Assembly (NCBI RefSeq): GCF_023343835.1
Contig: NC_064447.1
Span: forward strand, 10,064,501 to 10,128,500
DNA: 64,000 nt
Direction: 5' to 3'
DNA from: Lagopus muta
Taxonomy: Eukaryota > Chordata > Aves > Galliformes > Phasianidae
Below are positions 20,901-35,700 of this stretch, one piece after another; position 1 is the first letter of the stretch; each line of letters begins with the position of its first letter. The position numbers were made by a program, and so were the translations under genes. The notes under the pieces were generated by a model that saw only the letters and a program-made list of their open reading frames with translations, searched no databases and had not been told where the DNA came from.

Positions 20901-23900
20901 CAATGTGCTTTTAATCACAATGTAATGCACACTTTAGCATGCTGGGTTTTTATTGCACTTAGAGAGGCCCAGGCAGGCAATGATTGCTGTGGAAGAAGAG
21001 AGAGCAACGATTTCACAGCCTGAACTCTGGAATGTGTTGATCAAGAAAAATACACTTCTGAATATGCTTCTAAACACCAATGTAGTGTCACTGTAAGTTC
21101 AGACTTTACTTAAAAGGAGGAGGAATGCAATAGTGAAAGTTACCAGTACCACCTAGAGATGGTGAGGCTCTGTTAGCTGAAACACTGACACTCAGCAAAC
21201 AGTTGTAACAAATGAAAACAAAACATCTTCAAAATGTAGACACACCCTTGTCTCAAAATGGGGAATGAAAGCCACACCTAAATGAGCAGCAATCACACTA
21301 CTGAAAAGCTTTGCCATTTGCTTTTTCTTTTTGCATTCAGCAGAATGTTCTTTTCATTTAGTTTTAACCTCCAACACATTTCAAGCAAACAGGGGTACAG
21401 ACCTCAGCTCTGTAAACAGCACAAAAAAGACAACAACAAAAACAAAAACCAACAAGAAAGAGAACAAGCAAGATTCTACATAACAGAAACACTTAAAGAG
21501 AACGATCACCACAGCTAAACAATCCCATAATGATCCACTTATATTCCTTAGCCAAGGCAAAAGTATGTTAGACAACTTTGCACAATATCCGCTTTGTGAC
21601 TCTTTGTTGGTTAAGCACTGGGATGAATGACTGGCAGAAAACGCATTTCGGATGTATTTAGCCATGGTGCCAATATGGAAATTCCAGGTAGTGAGACTCA
21701 TCAAGGCTGCATTAGTTACAGAGCATGAACAGACAATTCTATCAGCACCTTCTTGCTGTGCAACAGTTTAGGAGCAGATTTGACACCCTCAGTCTGAAGC
21801 AAACCTTAATTTGCACCTCTAAAAATCTCAGCGTGTGGAGCTGCTTAACCTGTCAATCTATGTCAGCAGAGACATCCATCTGCACAGCCATTTATCACGG
21901 TGAAAGGTAAAATTATAGCAACATTCATTTCCAGAAATTAAATCCTTGTCTAATTAAAAATAAAACTCATTTAAAAACGCAACGGCAGCAGCAGTCATAA
22001 CAGCTCGGCATGCATCCACACATACTGATAGAAGAATGTAAGAGGGCACTAAGAAAGCAGCAGCACAAACTCAGAGCTTCAAGTTAATCATATCTGAAGT
22101 TCTTTTTGCTGCTAGCTATAGTAACTCCTGTTTATCTCAAAGAACAACACTGCAAGTTGTTCAGCACGTTATTTAACTAAGCAATACAAGAAAAAAAGAG
22201 TCATTCAGATTTCACTTTTTCACTCAAATAAAACACACATGGAATGAAACAATTGCTCACCAGAAGTAGAGAGGGGTTTGTTTGCAGGTGCTGGTCCCCA
22301 AGGATCCACCGAAGATTTTGCTGCAGTAGAAGATGGCTGAGCAGGAGCCCACGGGTCAACATTTTTGGACAGAGACTGAGTTGCAGATCCTGCTGGTGCT
22401 GCCCATGGGTCAACAGAAGCAGCTGGTTTGGCACCTGCAAAAAAAGCCAGCAGCAACACAAGTCAGTGCAGGTTCACTCTGGAAAGCTTTCGTAGGAGAT
22501 CAAACTCTCATTTATGAGCCATTATTGCCTACTAATGCTAAACACAAAAAGGTGAAGCAATTCAATATTAGGAACACCAATCAAGTCTCAGCATCTATAT
22601 TACACATGCAGAAGAAATAAGCAAACTAAAGTCAGTGGGAGACAGATGAATAACACTAAGCTCCCATTTGAAACTGAACTTTAAAAGACCTGCAGTTTCA
22701 ACAAGAAAACGAACACGCCTGTGCTGCAGAACTTGCCATCTCAACAGAGAGTATCTGACTTGCAGCAATCCACAGCACAGGGGATACTTATGAACTCATA
22801 CACAGAAGGTTTCTAAACAGCCTTTGGGAAAGATACGAAATACGTAACCTTAAGAGTCGAACCAAGACCTGCCAGATGCAGACAGCACAGCTGTCAGATT
22901 CTTTTCCACAAAAGTGCTGCTTTACAAAAATATCAGCTGGTTGTGCTTTCTTTTAGTAGATGAATATTCATGTCCTTTCTCAATGAAATTCGGACACAGT
23001 TTAATTAAATTAATTAAACATAGTTTAATTACTGCAAACAACTGTATGATCCAAGAGAAGAACAGAATTACCCGTGCAGTACACAGCTGATGCCTTTAAC
23101 CACCTTGTGGATTTTTAACCACCTCGTGGATTTCAAATCACAACTAGCACTGTTTTATATATAAAAAGTACATACAACCCCCCACCCCTTTCTATCACAA
23201 TTCTGCACTGCACACGCAGTACAAAACCCAATCTGCAATATTGGTCTTTGTTTCATCAACAGGTGGCACGGCCTTGCTGCAGCTTCAGATCAGGAAATAC
23301 TCCAAATAAATCTAACTATTCCCACTCCAGTACTTAGATTTCCTTTATCTGCCCTCGGCGCTGAGTTACAAGCGATGCCACACAAGAAATGCTAATGGCA
23401 GAGCTGCCCATAAACAGAAGCTTTCAAAAAAGTCTCTTCCTTCATAAAGAGAGCTTACAAAATGAGAGCACTCAGGAAGACACCTTCCCTTAGCTTCCAT
23501 TATCTCTGCTGAAATGCCAAAGCACAAGCAGGATTTGAGAAATACTGTTTAATGAGTCACTCTTTTATTAGTAGTCAAATTCATAAATCTCACATCTCCA
23601 CGACTGCCCCTGGGAGCCAAGCAACCAGCAGGCTGGAACAAGGGGTTGTTATATGGCGTTAATAAAGTCGGGAGCCACTGAGAGGAAATGCTACAGCTGC
23701 AAGTGATGCAAGGAAAATCTTGTCAGAGGGTGATACATTGACTACAGCACTGGAGGGAGGTGGGTTTTGTTTGTATTTTAATCGTGCAAAATTAAACCGA
23801 ATTTCCATTACACTGGCGCCCAAAACTTTGACTTGTTCTAATTTTGCACTTGCAGTTTTTTCACCAATGGAGTCACAAACTGCACTTAAACAATGAGCTG

Positions 23901-26766
23901 CAGTTGTGTCCTAGCAGCCATGTGGGTGCTTTTAATGCCCCATGAGAAAAACAAATGCACTTCAGTATTAAACTTCAAAACTCGTCATGACTGCGGAGGG
24001 AAGCGCGCTGACTCCTCACACAACCAACTTTGAAGCATGTTATAGCAGAGCTCCTGGAAACACCAGTCTGAAGCAGAACTGACAGAACTAAGCTGTAAGT
24101 CTTCAGGAAGAACCATCCTCCTGCACAAGAACATGCAGAGTTGTTCCCTGTCCCCCACAATAGAAAACCAAAGCCAACCAAAAAATAGATTCAACTGTGA
24201 TTCCACAGACAGTTTAACATCTGCTGTGAGGAACCATCAGCTTTCCAAAGCAAAGGAGTAAATCCTTGGGGAGACTGCAGAGGCAGCAAAACAAGTACAT
24301 ACACAGCAAACGTGCAGCACCTGGAATTATTGCCCTTTAACACAAGAAACAAGGATCTTTCCCTTCAGAAAGATCAAATTTAGTATCAAAAACTTGGGAG
24401 ACACTGAGACTATTCAAGAGTCATTTCAATTTTTCTTTAGTCTAACAAGTAATTAAATTCCAACAGGTTAGTCCATTTCATTCTGATGGTATACACATCC
24501 CATTTCCCTAGGAGTGAGACTTGGCAATTCAGAGCTACAGCTTTCCTAGCCAGAGCATCCTGCTTAAGCACTATACTACACCAAATGCTGGCAGAAGTCT
24601 ACACCCATGACACTGGACACAACTAGCAGCCAAAGCATGAGCATCTCCCCAGGGTGAGATGAGCTGTTTTGGCTGCACAAAGAGAAGACAAAAGCTTCAC
24701 TCTTCTCCCTTTTCTTAGGATTCAAAATGAGCACACGAAACCTCAGCTGCTTAACAAAGATGGAAAGGATTGCAACTTGCATTTGTTTCTGCCTGAAAAT
24801 GAGTTAAGAGGAATGTTAACTCTGGAGTCCAGGAAGCAACCAAAACGGACTAAGCCATTTCTGTTATCAAGCATGACATTGTGCACTGCTATTGAGAAAC
24901 CTGGAAAAGTTCAACATTAAAAGGCAAGCACTTTTAAGACAAACATTCTTTCTGGCAGAGTTCATTCTTACCAAACGATTGCCATGGGTCAGAGGCAGAA
25001 GCTGCAACTGTGGGTCCTCCCCAGGGATCCGTTTGGTTTGCAACAGCAGCAGGAGGTCCCCAGGGCTCTGTTTTCTGTGGGGCCGGTGCCGACGAGGGCA
25101 GGGCATCCATTAGGTCCAAAAGAGTAGTATGCTGAGGGCAGGAACAATCTGAGCTTTAATCAAGAGCATTACCGACCTGAAGTACAAACCCATGAGCGAA
25201 GAAGCAATTTTTTTTTTCTCCTTTTACACACCTGCATTGACCAGTACTTTGAAATTTAACCCGCGTGGAAGAAGTTTTAAGCTATACAACAAAGCAATCC
25301 CAAAAGCATTAAAATGCTCAGTATTAAGCTATTTTTGTGTTACTGTATTTCAGCTTTTGGCAGCGTAACCGGGAATTTCTTAGTTGAAGGCACTACCTCC
25401 TTCTTTTTGGGAATTTTAATTGTGTCTCTGCGACTCTCCTCCAGAGCCATCTGTAATCTCAGATCATCTCCGCGTCTGAGGCGCTCCTCCTGCAAAGGAA
25501 ATCAACACTGTTGATATAGACCATGAGCCTAGACTGTGCTGCCTGCTCCCTCCAGCGCGTGGCCCCGCTGCCAGGACAGCACCGCCGGCCTCACACTGCC
25601 TGTGCTCATCTGAACCCAGCAGGAGAATCACATCCTGTGATTCTCAAAGCTCAGGAGCTCCCTGACCCCGCGCCGGCAGTGCTGCCACTGCAACGTCCGT
25701 TTTGCTGCTTGAAATCTACCCTTGTGTGGTTTTACTCCTAATGGGAGAGCTATAAATGAAATGTTTGCATTCAGATCAGCACTGAATTGTTTAGTGATTT
25801 AAAGTCTACTTCTGCTGGCTTTTGTCAGCAGCTCTCTGCAACCTACATATATCGACCGATATATCTACAAAGAAATCCAAGTGAGTTAATCTAGCCAATT
25901 CCACATGTATTTTGTAGATTTTTAACATCTGTCAACTACCAAATTGGTGGTAGATTCAACTACTGCAAATATTTTTGCTGTGCTTTCACTTGGTCTTTCA
26001 GAAGTTGACGTACTCCACAACTGCCAATTCTCTCACAGTTTTTTAAGCTATTTCAACTGAGGTATTCTGATGAGTACTTTCTTTAACTTCATTGCTTAGT
26101 AACAACGAAGTTTACAGGGTAATAACTTCCTTCTCAAAGCACAGAGATCCTGATGTGAAGATACAGCAGTATACTACACTTGTTCCAGGAAGCATTGAAA
26201 AGTATTATGGACACTCAGCATGGCAGATGTGAATTTCCACTCAGAGCTGAGATTCAACAGCTTCATTCTCTATTCACATGCAATAAACTTTACCCACAAT
26301 TACAGCATTTACTCCAAATTCAGAATGAACCTCTTGAGACTTAACAAAATAATGTAGCAAGAATGATAGTTTAGGAGCTACTAGTTTAGGAGTTATTTTA
26401 GAATAAGTTATTTATATATTCTAGCTGTGTCTTAGATCACCCTTCTGTTCCAGACAGATCTTACCGAATTAACAGATCATTCAAAAATTCATTATAATCA
26501 GAATTCACTGGCATTTCATATGCTGGCCCCATTAAATGAAGGCTTTCAGGACTAGTCATGTTTTCAGTTCTTCCTAACTGAAAACACCTTCAGCAGTGTG
26601 ATGATTAACATCTTCCCACACAACAAAGTCTTCTTGCAAAGCGACTGCCATCTTCCACTAGTCTCAACAGCAGAAGGCCATAGCTACTTTAAAAAAGAGA
26701 TTTAAAAGAACGATAAGAAAACAAAAAGAATGAAAGAGCAACACCTTCCAAAACGGCCTTTTTTTT

Positions 26767-26797
<31 letters not shown>

Positions 26798-29700
26798 TTT
26801 TCTCCCCCTATTCCACCTGGAGCAAAGCCAAGCTGCCATTGCAAAGAGAGGCATGTAGTTGTAACTATGAAAGCATGAACACGTGGGAAACCTACACGGG
26901 CACTGACCTGCTCCGCCACCTCCCGGCTCATGGCCAGCGCCAACTGCAGCTGCAGCTCCTCTTCTCCACTGGTCTGGGGCCGGGCCTGCTCCAGCTCAGA
27001 GGAAACTCGAGGGGACGTTGCTGTTGGAAGACAAAGCAAATTGTACATGCTAAATACTAAAAAGGTGGCAGAGGTCTGATGTCTTCACTCCATATTCACC
27101 CCATGTTCAAACACCATTCTCCAAGGTCTGACGGTGGCAACACCGCAGGCAGCACCGGGCCATGGGGGGGGACAGGGCTGCTTCCAGCACTGAGCCCTCA
27201 GCGCTCGGCCGACGGCCAGAGAAATTGAGAAGGGAGAAATCCACAAGGCAGTTCAGTAGCTTTAAAAGGAAAATGCAGCTGGGAAACAAAGGCTTCTTGT
27301 GCCAGCGAGGCTGCAGGGTCACCACATCAGCAAGCTGACAGTGAGCAAGGCTGAGACCCCCAGCACCACAAGGCTTGGGGGAGAGTCATTAACTGGAGGT
27401 ACAAAACAGATTCTTCAAGGACCATTTCTTGGTATTTCTTGCATCTTCTGATATCAGTAAGAATTTGCTGGGAGTCGGCCAATATCAGGGTAAAGCTGGA
27501 TACCGCCCACTTCTCTGTAAAATAATACGGTCTTAAATGGGAGAGATAAAGGACTATTCTTAACTGCTAAGAAGCAGGCTCTGAGACCAACAGACCAGCC
27601 TTTCAGTCTCAAAATTTACAAAAATATTTTATCATTCTTTGCTTAAAAAAAAAGTGTCTCATATAGGTCAGGGGTACTGTTTATTTCTTCTTGTTGGCCA
27701 GTTTGCCCTTGAGTGCAGGCTAACAACTAGCTGGTAAGCCCTCCCCATCCCCCCAAAACCATCAGGCTCGGCATCTAAAACAGAATTTCTCAATACATAA
27801 ACTGTCTTGTGCTGCTACTTTCATGACAGTAGCATGCAGAACCCCCACCCCACTGGGATAGCACTAACAGGTTTATCGCTACAAAGTAATTAAACAACTT
27901 GCACACTCTCACAGATAATTTTCTAGCACCCAGAGATATTTCATCTTATTTTATTTTAGCAAGGATGCATGCATTTGATGGCAGGAATGGTAATTACAAT
28001 TTTCTGAAACACATGCTAATATTCAACAAATCAGAACTATATTTTGAAACTAGGATGACAAGATCATAGAAATCAGGTTCCTTCACAGTAGTTTGGCTGG
28101 GGAAATAAAAATGAAATTGCCAAATTGTAATCTTAAAATCACTTTTTCAGCCACTACTTCAATCCTTCCAGCATTCCCCCTAAGCTTTAGACCACAACAA
28201 CGCTAGATAAGAAGTGCCCACTCTTCTCTCACCCTATGGGCATCCAGGAAGCTGCATTTAACATCTATCCCACCCCACTCTGCTCCTGAAGGGAAAAATT
28301 TATCACCAAAAATTCAATTCAGTTCTGGTCCTGCTGCTTCCATGCAAACCAGACAAGCTCCCTGGTGAAGGTGTTACTAATACTTCAATCCCATCATTTT
28401 TCAAACTCTTTCTCACATAAAGCTTTGCTCCAGCAGTCACAAACTGGCTCTCCTATATGTTATTTGGAATATTAAAGAGTAAGAAGGAATAAAAAGGACA
28501 TCAGAGAACAGGACATCTGACAGCACAAAAAAGGATGGCCTTAAACAGTTTGCGAAGTCCAAGTATTCTCAAACACAAAAATAAAGAGAGAAAAAACAAC
28601 AGAAGAGGATAAAACTCAACAGGAGGTAACTGAAGGCAGCACATGACAGAAGAACTGAGAACTTTCCACGTTCGTTTGTTTCATTTAACCGAGAGGAAAA
28701 AAAGCAGTGGGCACCCTGTGAGGCTGATGCTAAATGGGACAGTGCTTTCAGAGGCCACTGCAAGAAGCAGCACTGGGCACAGAGCAGCTGCAGAGGAGTC
28801 GGCATCAGAACCACCTATCCCCAAGGAAGGTTCCCAACACTTTTTCAACAAGTGGCCATAAGGCCAACCTATAGGATAATTATGTAACCAACAAAATAGA
28901 GGAGATTACAGAAAGCACCAAGACAATGCTCAGAAACAGCGTCACATGAGAGGGAAAAAACAGAATATAAAAAATCTGATGCCTGAGAAGGGAAGAACGG
29001 AAATGTGGTGATATGCGAGAAGAAAAACACACTGGTGACAATCTTCTGCAAACTGGTGGCATCACTGTGAAGTGCTGGGGGTATACAGAACGGTGCTCAG
29101 TGCCAAGCCACCCGCTAACCGCCAGCCACGAGCTTAACGCAGCTGTCATCAGCATTAGCACCACTGCAAAGCATTACCCAGAAGTAATCTAACATACCAA
29201 ATGCAATTCCAGTCATACAAATCCTAGACTGATGGTTTCGTAACAGAATGCTGCAAAGATGCTTCCCCTCTGAGCACAGGGAATGTTTTACATGTTTATC
29301 TTTGCAAAAAGATTGAGCAGATTACAGTTGCTAAATACATCATGTTTGCCAATACTATGGAGTGCAAAAAGCCATTTAAGATCAAGGGGCAAGAAGCAAT
29401 GTTATAAAATAACCAGAAATAAACTTCAGCCACAAATGGAATTGGGTCACCTCCAAGAAGCAGTTTTGCAGCAGGAACTACAGAAAGGAAGATTCCTAAC
29501 TGATTTCAAAGCTGAGTGGGATACACGCACAAAAAGGAAGCAGCACTGGGAAGCAGATGCAGCTGCAGCAGGTCAGGAAGGTCCCTCTGGCTTCTGTAAC
29601 CACAGTGCTGGGAGAGAAGGTGGCTTCCTGGGCACTGTGCACAGGAGCTTTTCATCTCTGCTGACATAATTACATTCCACAACAAGTTAGCAGCTGATGG

Positions 29701-32700
29701 GAGAATGACTTCATAAGCATATGAAATGGATTCCTTAAGTCAACAAACTCTTCCTTTAGCCTCACATTAAAAAACAAACAAACAAACATCATTAGAACAT
29801 TGTCATTTTACATTTAAAGGCCAGCAGTCCTTGTAAAGCTATCTACATTAAATAGCAGACAGCATGGGATTTTTTGAAAAAAGGATTAAAGGACACTGAG
29901 CACACTGCTCTTGGCAGTCATATGGCACTCTTCACCCAGCAGCATCACTTCCCAAGTTGCTCAGCCCCACAACTGCCTTTCAGTGCCCACCACGTCCTGC
30001 TTTCACATTTTCCCTGCAAGGAGCTGGGATAAAGCTTATTGCCTTAGTGACAGTATCACTGCCACACACAGACTCCCTTACCCCCCAGCACATGACAGTT
30101 AATTCAGATGTTTATGTCAGATGGGACTCGACAGATTGATTCTGACCTGCTAAGTTCCACTTTGGGGCTGCTGTGAGAATTTGGAGGTCCGAGCTCCTCT
30201 CAGCTGCTCAGCAACAGCTACAAGGGGAACACAGCATGGGGAAGTAATTTCCAACCTCAGTTAATCGCTAAAGTAGGATTCTGCTGCACCATCTGTCTCC
30301 TGCACAGGCTGTGGCATCTTCTGTATGTATTTACTGGAAAAGTACTTCATCTTGGCTACATTAAAAGCCCTCTGGAGATGCCCAAAGGTTCAGTTAAGTA
30401 ATGAGTTAAAACATACGTACAGTACACAGCTAGAAAGCAGAGCCACTGCCTGCATTAGTGATAAAATCAGTCCCAGTATAAAAATGACACTGAGTATCTT
30501 TATCCAGAAGCTTGGTTGTTGTTTTCTCATTGCCACTCTGCACCACATGAAGAAGCCCCATAGTGCCTGGAAAAAGAGAGCTTCACCTCTCAAATTATGA
30601 AATGCCACGTGCAAACTGCTTGTTGTGGGTGGAACTGTGCCAACCAGATAGATTCCCCATGGAAAACTGATACAGGATGGGAATTAACAGCACCTACTGA
30701 TGTGACAAGGGGGAGCTGGTCAGCTTTACTGCATGGTTTCCACCTGTACTGAAGGAAACGGAGCACATGGAAATTTTACTTAACACAGAAAAAATCCTTA
30801 AGGTTTATTACATAGACAAATTTTTCTCTCAGATGATCACTACACTCAACAGAGTAACTATATTTATCTGGATGAGTGTAAGTACAGAAGCCTGGTCACA
30901 CCAATGCCACCTCCCACCTTCACTCAGAGCACCAAGCAAACACAACAGTCAGAGGATTAAATCAAGTTGTCAAGTGATGCCCGACAGAACACACAGAGGA
31001 GCATACCAGTCTTACTGCAACACCTCAAACTACGGATGCTACCCCTACAGTTCATCCAGACTCATTGCTGGATGCTATGCCAGATGTTCCATGATTCAAT
31101 GGAGATGTATTCCAACTTGCAAGGCTGCAGAACGGATTGTAAGGAAACTGCAAACAGAGCATTCTCTGAATGAAATGACTGTTGTCATTTCCCACCTGAA
31201 TGAGTTACTTCTGAATTATTTTTTGCTCCAGAGAAAAAGGGAGACAAGAGCTGCAAGAGCTGAGTGAACGCAAACTTGCTAATGCTTCACAAACCTGCTT
31301 TTGAAGAATGAGTCAACCTAATGTGAATAATTGCTGGAAATATTAAAACACATCATTTCAGGTAGGAAGATTGCTCCCAATATCTTTATACACAAGGTTA
31401 ACAGCCTTGGCATTTCACGAGGTCCATAAAAGCCTTTTTCAGTCCATCTTCCATCACTCCTGTATCCATCAGGCCAGCTGTGTAATGAATCTGAACTCCC
31501 AGCCAAGCAGCCTACCTCTGGGCAGAACGCTCCTGTGGAATCAGGTCATGCTGGGCACGCTGTGCTGCTCTGACTGTGCCACGGCTATGTGAGATCAGGA
31601 CACCAGAATGTGCACCAGCTGTGCTCAGCAGCACTTCCAGCTGCAGCCCAAACCAAGGCAGTAGACGGGCTGAGGAAAGGATGCATACAGTCTGAACTAA
31701 CACAGCTCCTGGGCCAGGCCTGGCAGACAGAACCTCTCAAGAAAGCAGAGCTTCTATAAACTTGGCTTTAAAACATGAAACAACACAGGGGAGGACTGGT
31801 GTTTTATGGGGATCCTTTGAAATGAAGAATGTGGGCTCCGCTTCTGTCATGCTGGTGGCTCCAGTGACATCCCTGCAGTGAGCCTCTGCTCAAAGAGCAC
31901 CCAAGAAAGAGAGGTACTCAATGAAGGCCTTGACTGAGAGCAGGAGTTCTAACAAAGGTCTGTGAGAGCCTCATGTTTGGACTTAAAGCTCTATATAAAG
32001 AACCAGAATCCTATTTAAGTGATTGTTGGCAGCCACAGATGGAACAAGGCTAGAAAAGATCTGAAGTTCTCAAAGCTGGGTGACAAATGTCTAGCAGAAT
32101 GACAACAGACAGACACAAAGCCAGATCAGTGGTGGGGCACCGCTGATCCCAAACATCTCAAATATTACCCTTATATTCCTCCCACTCCCAGCCTGGTTAG
32201 TTTCAGCACCACACAACCATATTCAGAAACAAAACATCTGCTACCAGATTTCATGCAAATCTATATAATTTACTTACTTTCTAAAAAACCCGAATAACTT
32301 TCACATATTTTGTAATGGGACATTTCATTGTTTCTGACCTGAATGTCAGTAGCCCCTAAAGCTAGTATCTGGCCTCAACACATCACATACTGCTGGCAAC
32401 AGAGAGGTCAGGACGACGGCGCTTTTGAGTTTGTAGCTGTGAGGCACCTCTCATGGCTTCTATTTATATAGCACAAGACTGGGATTATAAAAAATATTAG
32501 CAGGTTTTCTTGCTGATGACTACATCAATAGTAATCATCATAGGCCATAATGTATTCCCAGAATTAGACAAGCTTTACAGCACAGAGATACTCAGGGCCA
32601 ACAAAGACATTAAGGCAAAGCTGTGAGGGGAAAGGATTTTAATGAAGTCTACCATGCTCCTCCACTGCATTTCTCACTTTTTCTAGCTGACTGCTGGAAG

Positions 32701-35700
32701 TCAGATGACTGCATCTGCAAGGAGAAGGGGAAAATGTCCCTATCCACCAGAGTGCCTTGCTGCAGCAGTAAGGGACAATGGTAAATCACTCCAGAGATAT
32801 TTCTCTATCTTTAATTCCCTCATCCTACACAGGCCATCAGTGCTATTTCTATTTTTCCAGAAAGGATAATTTGGAAAAATTCTACCAGAACAAAACAAAA
32901 CTCTCGAGCTCAACATCAAATACGAAAATCAAGTCCTGTATGCACAGTGGACACAAGCCTACACACATGCTTGAGGAGCTGGAGAACAACAGCAGTTTGG
33001 GTATTGCAATACAAAGTCAATGCTGTGCAGCTGAGCTTCTCCAACATGCTGAAGAAATCGAATGAAAAATGGTGCCCTGAGCTCTCCAATGTTACCCACT
33101 GAGTAACTGACAGGAGAGGAAACATCCCTCCTGCTGAAGCTTGAGAGATTATCCACGGGAACTTACTTGTTCTCCCTGTGCTCTGTCTTGCAAAGGCTAC
33201 GAAGCACTTTCAGACTGCCCAGATTGCTTCTGGAAGAAAGTTCTGAAAACTGGGAAATGTTTAAAGACATTGTGCATGACTGCAAAAAAGGAGAAGGCTA
33301 AAATCTCTCAAAATCTGCAATCCCCATCCATTGTGCCTAGCCAGGAATGAAAGTAAGATCTGCTGCCACCAAAATAACTTGATGAAATATTTCTCTTACC
33401 CACACTGACAGAAGGGCTTTTACAGACTTATCCCAACTTTATTTGCATTGAAATACTAATCAAGTATGCTATATCTTTAGCAAGAATTAGCGTACATTTT
33501 CTAAGAAGCAAATCTCATGCTACTGCAAAAGATATTACAATTAAATCTAGATGCCTCTACACAGGACAGTCTGTAACAGAGGAAGAATCTACAGGGGGAA
33601 AAAAAAGCAGCTTGGGAAATCTCAGGCTTGTCTGAGGTATGTGGCTAACAAGGGAAGAGGGAAAAATGGTTAAGAAATCATTACCTCAACAGGAATCTTT
33701 CAAATAGAGACACACAGCAAACCAACACGGAGGCAAATGAGAACATCCAGTAACCTCATGCTCGGTACTGAAAGAACGACCAAACTTGACATCTAGTCCC
33801 CCATCAAAATTCCTCAAATGTCCAAGGAATAACAACTCAAACACACCCTGCATTGCTCAATCCTTGCTGTGAGAAATAGCTGGGAGCCTCTGGCAGCACT
33901 CAGCATGACAAACACTGGTTGCGTGCCCCAATTAAAGTATAGCTGGTGAAGAAAGAGCAGTGGGACAAACCAGAGGTGTGCTCAGTGTGCCTTGGTGGCT
34001 GTTAGTTCAGTCCTTCAGCAGACGTTAAAAACAACAATATTCCAAGCTATCTCCTTCATTAGGGATAATTTTTTAAGGTCATTAAATGAGATCTGTGGTC
34101 TACATTAAAGAAAAAAGTATTCTGGCAGGGACAGAAATGTGTCTCCTTTAAAAAAAAACACATTGAATCAATGCTCAAGTACGGTATTAAAGAAAACCTA
34201 AAATATCTGTTATTCCATTGTTAAAATAAGAGACAAACATGGAAATTGCCATGCCTGGATGTCTTCACAAGCTTTTTGCTTATCGTCCTGGGTCCTAAAA
34301 GCATTTCCTTTAGGAAAAACGTTACCTTCTCCTGCTTTTTCTCTACAGCCTTTATGAGACTGAGATACTCTTCATCCTTGCTTTGTCCTGCCAGCTTCCT
34401 GCTGCCTTCCCCAAAACCCACCCATGCACAACAGAGGTTCTGACACCATTCCCACACTTTGGGATGCAGGACACGACAAACTGGGGATTCTTAAAATTGG
34501 TGCTCCATCGATTCACCACACTGGCTCTGTTACAGCCCCCCACACATTATAAGCATTCATTTAAGAAAAGATTTTCCTTCAGAATTAGACCACAACCACT
34601 GACATTTCAGCCAAAGCAGCTTTCATCAGATCATTACTTACATTAAGAAGGATTTAGTGCCAACTCAGGCCTCTTCCTAACATCACAGGGAGTTCCCCCA
34701 AGCACTGGTATAAAGAATCCATTCTTCCCACATCGCCATACTTTTCTGGTGGCTTTATTTATTTATTTTAAGGATGAAATACAGTATTTTGTACTGATAC
34801 TTGCACGGCAAACATTGATTGTATAAATATCAAAATACTGACACATTCACAGCATTACTACTCTACAAACAGCAGAGCAAGCAAGAAAAGCAATAAAGGA
34901 AGTTCAGTTCCAATACTCTTGCTAAAATGGAAGAGCAGCATCACAAACCTCCTAGCAAAATGATGCCAGACAAACCTGGTATTTGTAACTTTTTTCCACT
35001 TAAATTTAAAAGGGAAGGAAAAAAAAGAATAAAAAAAGTCAAGTAATTCTTTTAAAAATAGGGAAAAAGAAAATTAATTAACCATCTCCCTCCTGGGATT
35101 GAGGACCTCTCACATCAAACACTGGAACGTGTTCACAAAAGCAGCCCTACAATGCTATGCTTGGGAACTGACAGTAAATAACTGCTTTTTAAAAGGAGTT
35201 TATCAACACATCCATCCTCTCCAGACCAAAAACCCAACCAAAGAGACCTCAGTGCCGCAGAGCAGGCCTTCCAAGATCCAGCTCTTGCAAACAGCCCCTT
35301 GCAATCAGCACCTTAACCCTTCTAGAAAGCGCCACATACTCTCACTTCTAATGGCAAATCAGAATAGAAAATATCTCAAAAGGAAAAACAAAAGAAGAAA
35401 GCTTTGCACAGGTTTGCTTGTACTTACAGCCATGGTAGGATGCTGGGGAGCCTCCAGACTTGCCATACTCCTGCTCCGAGTAGCTGGTGGACAAGTTGGG
35501 CTGACTGGAGCCCCGACCGAAGGTGATCTGGTTGCTGCCCACCCCAGTGGCCACCTGAGCCATGCGTTCTTTGGTCTTCAGTGCCTGGGCCCTCTCTGTC
35601 TTCAGTCGCTCGTCATCCTTCAGCAGAGACACAAGCTGCTTGGATTTCTCCCTCACATTGATGCCCTGGTCTTTACCATCTCGATCAATATACTGGAAAT

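Larger units (their letters stand above)
17927..26907 (-). other. EPN2: EPN2 introns 2-7
   Basis: These introns (17927-19400, 19617-20584, 20678-22260, 22435-24971, 25132-25396 and 25490-26907) hold no supportable gene in either strand. The only structures I note are a 19-bp tandem duplication (23095-23133) and a long T tract (26759-26803). Confidence 0.7.

Noticed and set aside
30767-31267. 166-codon plus-strand frame with a Cys-rich patch in an EPN2 intron
   Set aside because: The Cys spacing fits no knottin, defensin or zinc-finger pattern I know, there is no signal peptide, and chance is sufficient.
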